NCBI GenBank assembly: GCA_025603075.1 | Contig: MU626259.1 | Span: 3,920-67,919 of the forward strand | Direction: 5' to 3' | Origin: Neoconidiobolus thromboides FSU 785 | Taxonomy: Eukaryota; Entomophthoromycota; Entomophthoromycetes; Entomophthorales; Neoconidiobolaceae | Length of the DNA stretch: 64,000 nt | Shown: positions 1 to 8,626 of the stretch, piece after piece | Layout of the letters: each line of letters opens with the position of its first letter | Position numbering within the stretch: the stretch's first letter is position 1 | Notes under the pieces: generated by a model | Databases searched by the model: none | The model's input: only the letters and a program-made list of their open reading frames with translations | What the model was told of the DNA's origin: nothing | Made by a program: the position numbers and the translations under genes

Positions 1-381
1 CCTACTGGTGCATCAAGCACTCCAGGACTTTCAACTAGTACTGGAGTTTCTAGTGGATCAAGCACAATTTCCCATACTCCTACTGGTGCATCAAGTACTC
101 CAGGACTTTCAACTAGTACTGGAAGTTCTAGTTCAGTAACCTCTCCAGCTACTACTAGTGGGTCAAGCACAATTTCTCATACTCCTACTGGTGCATCAAG
201 CACCCCAGGACTTTCAACTAGTACTGGAATTTCTAGTGGATCTAGCACGGGAATTTCTAGTGGGTCAAGCACAATTTCCCATACTCCTACTGGTGCATCA
301 AGCACTCCAGGACTTTCAACTAGTACTGGAATTTCTAGTGGATCTAGCACAATCTCCTATACTCCTACCGGGGCATCAAGT
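1..381 (+). repeat. In-frame coding minisatellite
   Basis: Copies of the unit start at 1, 79, 184, 286 and 364. Spacings are therefore 78, 105, 102 and 78 nt (26, 35, 34 and 26 codons), all multiples of three. The longer units carry insertions of extra Ser/Gly/Thr codons. The array probably continues upstream of the window. Confidence 0.85.
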
Positions 382-759
382 ACTCCAGGGCTTTCAACCT
401 CTTCTAGCCATATCGGAACCTCATCCGTTGATAACCCAAGCTCCCCAAGTAGCACTTCAACCGTTTCTGGCACTTCTTCAACTAGCCCCATCATAACTTT
501 ACCAGTAGTTACTGAGTCTTCAACTACTACTAAACCTGCGATTTCTACTTCTACTTCTACTAAACAGACTACTAGTAAACATTATTATAATGAAACTAAA
601 CCTAGCGAAAGTGCTACTGCATCCAAAACTGAAGAGGTAAAACCAACCGCTACTGCTGAACCACCAAAGGAAGGTGGTAAACAACAAATAACTGAAGAAG
701 AATTTATGGCATGGATTCGTGCCTGGTACTTAAAATATATGTCTGGAAAGAAGAATTAG
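1..759 (+). CDS. Ser/Thr-rich repeat protein, 3' end (partial)
   Basis: Frame 1 is open from the first base to a TAG at 757-759 and gives the last 252 residues of a larger protein. Up to about residue 127 it consists of tandem repeats of a 26-residue unit beginning PTGASSTPGLSTSTG. Next comes a Ser/Thr/Pro linker, then a more ordinary charged tail with the core EEFMAWIRAWYLKYM. The composition is that of an O-mannosylated cell-wall or secreted fungal protein. No C-terminal hydrophobic segment is present, so a GPI anchor is unlikely. The N-terminus and any signal peptide lie outside the window. Function is not recognised. The +2-frame reading of the repeats is a shadow. Confidence 0.8.
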   Translation, partial: PTGASSTPGLSTSTGVSSGSSTISHTPTGASSTPGLSTSTGSSSSVTSPATTSGSSTISHTPTGASSTPGLSTSTGISSGSSTGISSGSSTISHTPTGASSTPGLSTSTGISSGSSTISYTPTGASSTPGLSTSSSHIGTSSVDNPSSPSSTSTVSGTSSTSPIITLPVVTESSTTTKPAISTSTSTKQTTSKHYYNETKPSESATASKTEEVKPTATAEPPKEGGKQQITEEEFMAWIRAWYLKYMSGKKN

Positions 760-856
760 AGATCAGGGTTATTTTATTTCATTAATATTTTATTTTCATT
801 AAAGCACAATTTTTATAAGTTTACTCTTTGTTTTTTATTTTTTACGTTTTTTTATT

Positions 857-1360
857 ATGGATAAATTAAAAGAATTGGATATTCAAATAAAAAGGTTGGA
901 AAGTGAGATAAAATCATGCTTAAAGGACGATTTATTAAAACAATTTGAACCTGATAGCGCTTTAGAGGTACAACAAATACTATTGTATTATCAAAAGAAT
1001 GGGTATAGAATTAAACTAAGGAGAGAAAGTTTCAAAGACCTAAGTAATTTATTTCAGTTGAATGGAACATTAGATTAAACTCCGTTTAGTTTTTTATATA
1101 GGAGAAAAAAGTAAAATCAAAGATTTAAAAAATATCATTGTACTAAAATTGAATAACAAGATTAGGCATAGGGGAATCAACTGGTAAACTAAGTCTTGTT
1201 TAAAATAAATTGGCTAATTAGTTTTAGGAAGTATTTTTGGAAAAAGAATGACTTAGCTTTTGTACATCAAAAATCAATGATAATATTAGATGATGAAAAG
1301 AGAATGGAAGACTATCCAATTGAGAATGATATATACGTTATGTTTGTAAAGAAATATTGA
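857..1360 (+). CDS. SNRNP25: U11/U12 snRNP 25 kDa-like protein (minor spliceosome)
   Basis: Model: exons 857-1043, 1102-1183 and 1228-1360, giving 133 aa (the human protein has 132). Introns of 58 and 44 nt have GTAATT/TATAG and GTAAAC/TTTAG borders. The N-terminal half is helical. The C-terminal half is the ubiquitin-like domain of the family: a KDLK motif, then INWKYFWKKNDLAF (family pattern ISWxxVWxxxxLxF), then LDDEKRMEDYPIENDIYVMF at the place of the family's LxDxxxLxDYGIxNxxxVxF. The protein is a component of the U11/U12 di-snRNP that recognises U12-type introns. The second intron and third exon are secure. The first splice is less certain, because reading through it gives a 73-residue ORF ending at 1078. 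Confidence 0.75.
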
Positions 1361-1405
1361 AGAAATAAACTACTATCTTTTTTGTTATTTTGACTTTTTT
1401 ATTAT

Positions 1406-2619
1406 TTAAACATTCATTCCATCTTTAGAGTAATTGATATCTTCCAAGAAATGTAATCCTTCACTAATAATAGCCAATTGCTTCTTTTTATCAGCATTCA
1501 CTAACTCAGCTTCAATATCACTTGATGGAATAGTATTATAAGATAAGGCTCTGATAGCAAAAGTCTTTCTAGCTACTAAATCGTATTCAGGAGCTTCTTG
1601 TAATTGAACCTTATTAGGCCAGGTGCCTGGTGAAGATACAACCATACCGCCAGACTCTTCAACAATAACTAAAGCTGCAGCGAAGTCCCAAACATGAGGC
1701 CCAACTTCCCAATAAATGTCAGCATGCCCTTTGGCTAATTGGCACATATCTAAAGCTGCTGTACCTAAACTTCTCATTCCTCTACAGTGACCACCACCGT
1801 CTTTATCACTAAGTGAAATACGATACATACTCTTAGTTTTGGATTCAATAATGGTTTTATCACGTTGTCCACCAAATTCATTCATCATTAAACATTGTTT
1901 AATACTATCGATTTTTTGAACGGTTGGATTACGTAAAGGTAATTTTTGAGTTTGATTTAAATAGGCTCCTTTTCCTCTACATGCGGTATATAGCTATAAA
2001 TACATCCTTATCAGTATATATTTACTGTTACCACCTAAATAAATAATTACCTCATTCATGATTGGATTATAAACTATACCAATTAAACTTTTTTTATTCA
2101 ATACAAATGCAATTGAAATGCATACAAATGGAAAACTAAAATGATTAATTCAGCTATTACATACTATTACTGTCATTTACCCATGAACGAAATTAGTTGT
2201 GCCATCTTTTTATATTTAATTTATAAATAAGTCATAATTTTAATATTTGTAATAAGCTACCTATAGGATCTATTACCCAAGTGGGCTCGTTAGTAAGACT
2301 CCAATTTTCACCTGCAGAATCACTTTCTTCACCAACAAACCTTTTAATATAAATGTTTAAATAAAAAAATAAATAAAAGATAGTGATGATAGTACTTATG
2401 GTCTGGATAACGTTTGCCCAACTCTTCTTTAATAAGATTTTCAATTAACTTATCAAAAAAAGTGACCATATCACAATCGTCTTCTTTAAACTCAATAGGT
2501 AACTCTTCACCATAGAAACCATGCTTCAACTTTTCTCCTCCTTTTTTACTCAACTCAATGCCAAATTCGTAAATTTCTTCTATTTCTCTTTCACTTAAGT
2601 GGTATTGTTGTTCACTCAT
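1406..2619 (-). CDS. INM1: Inositol monophosphatase
   Basis: Model on the minus strand: exons 2396-2619, 2261-2340, 2181-2205, 2051-2135 and 1406-1993, with introns of 55, 55, 45 and 57 nt; 333 aa. It hydrolyses inositol monophosphates to myo-inositol with Mg2+. The first metal-binding motif is spread over three exons: FVGEES, then EPTWVIDPI, then DGTTNFVHG. The second motif is VWDFAAALVIVEESGG near the C-terminus. Asp and Glu ligands are present in both. The start ATG at 2619 gives the usual N-terminal helix. The 25-nt third exon carries most of the DPIDGTTNFVHG signature. Confidence 0.93.
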
Positions 2620-3114
2620 CTTTATTTATTAAAAGTATTTTTGAGTTTTCGAAATTATTTTTCTATTGTTTCATTATTTCACGTTGTACATTCTCTCTCT
2701 TTGATTGGGCATACTTCTAAACGATTGGTTTTAAGCCCTCTATATGTATCTTTAAGGTCTAGCAATCCTTTCATTTCCTTTGAATAGTACGTGGCGTTGT
2801 ATTATTTTTAAAATAGTGTCTTTTTGCACCATACATTGTATCTGAACCATAAATGTTGTTTCTTAAAATACAATCCTTTCTGGAAAGAGTTTATTTGTTT
2901 AAATACGTTACGTTAGTTAAAAAGGGATTAGGCTATTTAAAAGAACTTCATAATCTTTAATATAAAGATAGAGTCAAAATTAAACACATTTTTTGAACAA
3001 TTTTAAAATAAACATTTAAACTTGAAAAATTATTTATTTGAAGTGATATTTCACATAATAATAGTTTGTTTCAGATTAATTAAGACTTATTCTTTTTACT
3101 AGGCGACTTGGCTG
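2620..3114. other. Intergenic, AT-rich
   Basis: Space between the 5' end of the inositol monophosphatase gene and the 3' end of APC8. Short ORFs here have no coding character, and no repeat or RNA gene was seen. Confidence 0.6.
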
Positions 3115-5244
3115 TTAAATCATCAGTTTTTTTTTATGGCTGCCTCTGGGGCTATTATCTAAAGTGCTATTGAGAGCTTCTCCCTCTTTTATAACACGTC
3201 TATCATCCTCAGTAAATACGTGATGCTCATATTCATTACAATAGTTAATAGCTTCCTGGCAAGTGGGTTGATACAAAATATGCTTTTTACAGTGTTCATA
3301 CAACTTTTTACTTAATCCGCCATCTAGATGATACCTTCTATTTTCATCAATTTTATTAATTAATTCAATTAGTTTAATTCTTAACTCCGACTTATATTTA
3401 ACACATTCTTCATAAGCTTCAACCGCCGGTTCATACTGCCCTGATTTTTCACAATTTTCTGCTATTAATTCAAGTATTTTATATTCGTTAGGCCTAATTT
3501 TCAATAAATAATTCAACAGTAATATTATTACTTACTTAATTTTTAATACTTTTCTATAAGCATCTACTGCTAATCGATAATGTCCTTTCATGCTATAGGT
3601 CGTTCCTATTCCAATCCATACCCTTAAATCATATGACTTGAGTTCTAGTATAATGATAAGTACTCATTGTATCGTCACTCAAATGGTATAATCTTACTCT
3701 GTATAAAATCATATGCCTTAATAGCATCTTCACACATAGTAGCTAACATAAATTCAGAGGCTAATAAAAGCCAAGAATATTCGTTTAAATAATTTAATTT
3801 AATCGAGTTTGAAAAAAACTTAATTGCTTGTACTCTATATTCTAATAAAGAATAATACAGTCCAAAAACATTGTGTGTTATATGATCGTATTTGTCGATT
3901 TCATAGCATTTTAACGCAAATGCTTTTAGTTTACCTTCCAGTTTTAGTTTATATAATATACTCGCATATGTGTCTCCATACACAATGCATTGTGGGTTGT
4001 TCTTGTATATCTTTGCAAATTTATTTTCTGCAATCAAGTAATCTAAAAATAATATCAACTATCCAATTTGTTAAATACATGCAATAAAATATTACGTTGC
4101 ATATCATAATAATATAAGGCTTCCAAAAATTGAATGAATGAAGAATCTTTAAAAATTTCTAATATGTACTTAAATGATTCTAAAAACAATTCATGATCAA
4201 ACTTGAGTTTACCAGCAACACTTGCTGTGAACAAAGCTTTCATTACTTCACTATCTATTGTCTCTAGAAACTTTGATGCCTAAATATTGGGTTGTTATGT
4301 TACTATTATGATGATTGTCGATTAATGATTACTTCTTCTTTATCATTGAGCACTAACTTCAGAAGATTCCAAGCCTCCCAATTATAAGGAGATAGATATA
4401 GGCTTTCTTTCAATACATATTTAGCTGTTTCAGCCTGATCTTCATATAAACTGCATAATCCCAAGATATATAAATTATAACTGTCTTTTACAACTATTTC
4501 TTCATTCCTTTTATACAAATCGTATAACTCCAAAAATACTTCATGATAAACAGTAATTTCCTCTACTTCAAAATCAGTCGCTTTATCAGTGACTAAAAAA
4601 AATTTAATATTGACCAACACTATATTTATACTTATTACACTTATTCTTTTCAAGATCAATTGGAGCATTCTCAAATAACTAATAAAAGAGACTGTTAAAT
4701 AGACGAAGCAAAAAAACAAAAGTATAACTACCTTGATCCTACTGGCACAACTCCAAAATAAAATTAGTGGTGAAGATGACAGATATGGATCAATCATCTC
4801 GAGTAGTTCTTTGTAAAATTCTCCAGAAAATAACTTTTTAAATTTCTCTAGTTCCTTTTTTTTTAAAACGACTTTCTTGTTTGTATATTTGTTTTTATAT
4901 CGTTGTTCATTGGTGTTTAATCCTTTATAAAATTTAACCCCTGTTTCTTTGTCTTCTAGTCCGTTTTTTCTTTTGTTACTACACTCTGACTCTACTAGTT
5001 CTTCTTCAATCCAACTTTCACTTCCACTTTCTGAGCTTTCAGTATCCTCGCTCTCTTCTTCATCTTCACTACTTTCACTTATTTTTGGATTTTTATAAAG
5101 CAAATGTTTAATATCCGTAAGGCTAAATAAAAATAAATATATGGTCGAAAAATACACACTAATTAGTTACATTGAAATTGATTCATGTAGTCCACGTAGT
5201 TTATATTCTTTTATAGCATTTAAAATATTGCTTAAAAGCTCCAT
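3115..5244 (-). CDS. CDC23: Anaphase-promoting complex subunit 8 (TPR protein)
   Basis: Model on the minus strand: exons 5171-5244, 4732-5122, 4639-4678, 4333-4592, 4060-4279, 3698-4027, 3536-3644 and 3115-3493; 600 aa, close to the usual ~600. The N-terminus (LRGLHESI) fits the family's RRGLxxSxKW region. A long acidic Ser/Glu insertion and a Lys-rich stretch follow. The TPR part includes ESLYLSPYNWEAWNLL and YEIDKYDHITHNVFGLYYSL, which match the CDC23 signature around EIDKYRxETCCVIGNYYSL. As part of the APC/C it scaffolds the ubiquitin ligase for mitotic exit. Oddities: the intron at 4028-4059 is only 32 nt in this model, and one TPR seems to be missing around the intron at 3645-3697. The protein is more diverged than its neighbours, so some exon borders may be wrong. 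Confidence 0.75.
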
Positions 5245-5994
5245 TTCCCAGTTGTATTTGTTGGGCTATTTTGCACTTAAGTCCTAATAGACTTGAAGAA
5301 GAAAATAAGAAATTGTAAAGTGTTTTTAATTCCATTAAAAATTAGTTAAAAAGGAAAAGTTATCTGAATTTTTTAGCAAATCAAATTAGATATGACATCC
5401 CTAAATATTTTGATTTATATCCAAAAATTTGCTAACTGTCATGGCCTCAACTACCATACTATAAACAGCTATGCTTTGATGTTTTTCAATATTATAGCTA
5501 TATTTCTCATGAAAAAATAATTAGTATGGAAAGTTATGTTAAGTGCTATAAGTACTTGAAAAATAAAAATAGTACGATATGGGTATAGACAGCTAAAAAT
5601 AATTAAAACGGGACGAAAACTCTATACTCATGACCTTTCTTATAGGATAAATACTATTATACTAAATGAAGCCTGAGATATGTCAAACCGGTAATTATAT
5701 TATTTTGCTGAAATTTGATAAAGTTAACGGTGTGATCTTTTCGATATATATACTTTTACCTAGAATTTCAACTCTATCAGGCTCCACAAAAACTTCATCA
5801 TTCGATTTATAGGCTAATAATTTAACTCTCATAAATTTATAAGTATCTTTTATACATATATAATATAAGGGTAGCTTTAAAGTCATATTTCCTTGTGTAA
5901 TATTAACTTTTCTAATATTTATTAAATCAAAGTTCTATAAGACCTTTGTATATATGATATTTATTTAATAGTTATCCAAAAAATTAATACTTCA
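5245..5994. other. Intergenic, no gene seen
   Basis: AT-rich DNA upstream of APC8. A 63-codon minus-strand ORF at 5695-5886 has no recognised domain and I do not call it. Confidence 0.5.
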
Positions 5995-6099
5995 AATGGG
6001 GATGTATTTTTGTGTCTAACAATTTTACTAACGATTTTTCCACTTAAATAGCGCTTGGAAGGTGGAAAAAGTAATCAAGCCAAAAAAAACATCCCCAAA
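5995..6099 (+). mobile_element. Foldback MITE-like element, copy 1
   Basis: About 105 bp. It begins ATGGGGATGTATTTTTG and ends AAAACATCCCCA. The centre is TTTTTCCACTTAAATAGCGC followed by GTGGAAAAA. Both the termini and the centre are inverted repeats. I define this orientation as plus. Confidence 0.8.
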
Positions 6100-6698
6100 T
6101 AATACTATGCTAATTCTATTAATGTATAAGTATCACATCAATTTTATATCCCAAACATTTTGCTTGACTTTCCGTATAAATTGATATCTATAAACTTTAT
6201 ACTTTTTACCAAGTTATCTATTTATTAGTATAATCATACAGATACTAAATCTTAAAATGACAATATTTAGGATTAAAAGTATTTCCATACCCAGCCATTT
6301 TCTGTCTTAGCTAATAAACTATTATAATACCGCTTGGTAGTGATTAAGTAAAGGCATATTTACTTTAATATTGATTTAAAAAACTGTTGTAAAATGTTAC
6401 TACAAGATGTCTAAGGTTTTTATGGGCATTTTCAAGGCAGTATAATTTTAAAAGAAAAAGGATAAGGTATAAATATCAATATTTATAGTTTAAAATAGCT
6501 TTTTTTTACTAGTTTTGATTTTCTATCAACAACATCAAAGGTAAATTCGTTAATGCTGAAACAAAACGGCCTTTTTTAGGCCTTTTCAAACTTTCAAAAG
6601 TTAAACTTTGTACTTATATTAAAGGACCTATATTTAATCATTTTAATATATATACCAAAATAAAAGTTACTATCTTGTAGCTTATCATTTAAACATTA

Positions 6699-6803
6699 CA
6701 CGAGGATTTTTTTTTGGTTTCATTACTTTTCCCATCTTTTAAGCATTATTTGAGTGTAAAAATTGCTAGTAAAACTCTTAAATATAAAAATACACCTCCA
6801 TAT
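6699..6803 (-). mobile_element. Foldback MITE-like element, copy 2 (diverged)
   Basis: Reverse orientation. It keeps the GGTTTCATTACTTTTCCCAT arm and the TACACCTCCATATG end. The central AGCGCT has become AGCATT, so it is an older copy. Confidence 0.7.
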
Positions 6804-6974
6804 GTATGTCTATCTTTTAAAAAAAATGTTATGAAAATTATTTTTTATTTGACTTAGTGTTTACAGTAGTTAAAACTTATCATTTTTTAAAAGATTTACA
6901 CTAAACAGCTTTGCAAGAAAACTACTTTTTTATGTAAGAAAAGGAAAACAAAATGAATGGAAATTATATATAAG

Positions 6975-7080
6975 TATATGGGGATGTATTTTTGTGTTTA
7001 AGAATTTTGCTAACAAAATCTCCACTTAAATAGCGCTTGAAAAATGGAAAAAATAATGAAACCAAAAAACACTCCCATAT
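6975..7080 (+). mobile_element. Foldback MITE-like element, copy 3
   Basis: Begins TATATGGGGATGTATTTTTG and ends AACACTCCCATAT, with the central TAGCGCTTGAAAAATGGAAA. The ends read TATATGGG/CCCATATT, consistent with a TA target. Confidence 0.8.
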
Positions 7081-7283
7081 TAATTTACTATCTTGCTTTT
7101 GATATTTTTGCATCTTAAATAGCACTAACAAATCTTTCTAAACTAAAGAATTCCCCATAAGTCCAAGGTAAGCCTTAAATAAGCTCAGATCCTCTTTTCA
7201 TCCAAGTTTGGAAGACACGTTTTCACTTTTTTATTTTCTATGTAGTGATTGCACCAATCTAATAAAAAGCTAATATAACTGTA

Positions 7284-7390
7284 TATATGGGAGTATTTTT
7301 TCGGCTTCATTATTTTTTCCATCTTTTAAGCGCTATTTGGGTGGAAAATTTGTTAGTAAAACTCTTAAACAAAAAATATATCCCTACGTA
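7284..7390 (-). mobile_element. Foldback MITE-like element, copy 4
   Basis: Begins TATATGGGAGTATTTTTTCG and contains TTTAAGCGCTATTTGGGTGG and the arm TTGTTAGTAAAACTCTTAAA. It ends ATATATCCCTACGTA. Confidence 0.8.
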
Positions 7391-7553
7391 TTTAAATACT
7401 TGTTTAGCATAATTTACAAACATTGAACTCACAAGGCTCATCAAGCTATCGAAATTATCAACCTTCCAACTTTGAAATGAAGCATGCTTCTGGAAAGGCG
7501 TAACTTTAAATCTTTAATGTTTAACTACATATCATATAACAATTAGTATTTAA

Positions 7554-7660
7554 TATATGGAGATGTATTTTTTTGTTTAAGAATTTTACCAACGATCTTT
7601 CTACTTGAATAGCGCTTAAAAATGGAAAAATAATGAAACCAAAAAATACATCCCCATATA
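7554..7660 (+). mobile_element. Foldback MITE-like element, copy 5
   Basis: The cleanest termini in the window: TATATGGAGATGTATTTTTT at the left and AATACATCCCCATATA at the right, inside TTAATATA...TATATTAA. It lies only 60 bp beyond the stop codon of the trypsin gene. Confidence 0.85.
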
Positions 7661-7719
7661 TTAAATAAATTTTAGAAATTGAAATCAAAAGAATTTTATT
7701 ATAAAATTAGTCCATTAAA

Positions 7720-8496
7720 CTAAATATATTGAGAGATATAATCCCTGAAAGCAGAAGTGCGAGCCCAAACAGTTGGAATACCCCTGTAAGCACAAGGTTG
7801 TCCAAAGGAAGTTGTACCAATCAAAATAGCTTGGCCACCAACAACAGTAAAGAGAGGACCTCCAGAATCACCGTTACAAGCATCCTTGCCACCTTCTCCA
7901 GCAGCACAAACTTGTAAACTGGTGTCAATATTCAAACCTTGATTAGCCCAAACTCTAGTACAAGTATTTGGATCAACGAGAGGGATAGATACTTGTCTTA
8001 GTAAAGCAGATGGCGAACCACCAGCTGAAGTGACACCCCAACCAGCAGCAATTACTTTAGACCCAACTTTTTGACCATAAGTACCATCGTCAATTTGAAT
8101 ACTACCAATATTGACACTAGCTGGAGTAGCTAACTTCCAAACAGAAACATCATTAGTAAAGTTATTTGGATCGTATTGTGGATGTGTATTAATTTGTGCA
8201 ACTCCAAGTTCCTCGCCACCTTCAGCCCCAGCAGATTGTTGGAGGTTATGACGGTGTACATTAACAACATAAGAAGATGGATCTTCTTGAGAGCAGTGCC
8301 CAGCAGTTAAGACGGTGTCTTGGTTAAGGATTATACCACCACAGAAATGGTTACCATTGACTTGAATAGAAACTAGCCAAGGGTATTTAAATGCTGGACT
8401 AACTACCGTTCCTCCTACAATACGATCACCATCTTGTGGAGCTGAGAATATAGTGCTAAAGAGAGCTCCAATAAGTAAAAATTGTTTGGTATACAT
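7720..8496 (-). CDS. Secreted trypsin-like serine protease 1
   Basis: Intronless, 258 aa, family S1A. A hydrophobic signal peptide (about residues 1-18, ending FSA) is followed by a short propeptide that ends in Arg before IVGG (26-29). That gives a zymogen cleaved at R|IVGG. The catalytic triad is complete: His67 in TAGHC, Asp116 in NDVSVW, Ser211 in GDSGGP. Asp205 sits six residues before the serine and predicts cleavage after Lys/Arg. Cysteines fit three disulfides (52-68, 179-197, 207-235). Chymotrypsin position 226, normally Gly in trypsin, appears to be Thr242. A digestive or virulence-associated secreted protease is likely. A same-length paralogue lies at 49708-50484. Confidence 0.95.
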   Translation of the reverse strand: MYTKQFLLIGALFSTIFSAPQDGDRIVGGTVVSPAFKYPWLVSIQVNGNHFCGGIILNQDTVLTAGHCSQEDPSSYVVNVHRHNLQQSAGAEGGEELGVAQINTHPQYDPNNFTNDVSVWKLATPASVNIGSIQIDDGTYGQKVGSKVIAAGWGVTSAGGSPSALLRQVSIPLVDPNTCTRVWANQGLNIDTSLQVCAAGEGGKDACNGDSGGPLFTVVGGQAILIGTTSFGQPCAYRGIPTVWARTSAFRDYISQYI

Positions 8497-8549
8497 AGTT
8501 CAAAATTAAAAGCTGTTTTGATGTTATATTACTTTTAAGAGTTTTATCC

Positions 8550-8557
8550 TATTTATA
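8550..8557 (-). promoter_or_regulatory. TATA box of trypsin gene 1
   Basis: Reads TATAAATA on the coding strand, 54 bp before the ATG. The second trypsin gene has the same octamer 55 bp before its ATG. Confidence 0.7.
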
Positions 8558-8607
8558 CTTCCATTAATGCTAACATCATAACTAAATCGGAATAGATCTC
8601 GAGTCCA

Positions 8608-8626
8608 AATTCACATTATATATCAT
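8608..8626 (-). promoter_or_regulatory. Conserved upstream element of trypsin gene 1
   Basis: The 19-mer AATTCACATTATATATCAT (plus strand) recurs as AATTCACGTTATATGTCAT at 50597-50615. In each case it starts 112-113 bp from the start codon, while the DNA between it and the TATA box has diverged. Confidence 0.55.

Noticed and set aside
158-496. 112-codon ORF over the Ser/Thr repeats
   Set aside because: It is the +2-frame shadow of the repeats. Frame 1 is open across the whole region and continues into a sensible C-terminus.
3115-5244. Calling the APC8 locus a pseudogene
   Set aside because: An eight-exon model restores a continuous 600-codon frame of normal family length, so divergence or a lost TPR is the simpler reading.
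5695-5886. 63-codon minus-strand ORF
   Set aside because: No domain, no neighbours in phase, AT-rich composition like the spacer. A short exon cannot be excluded.
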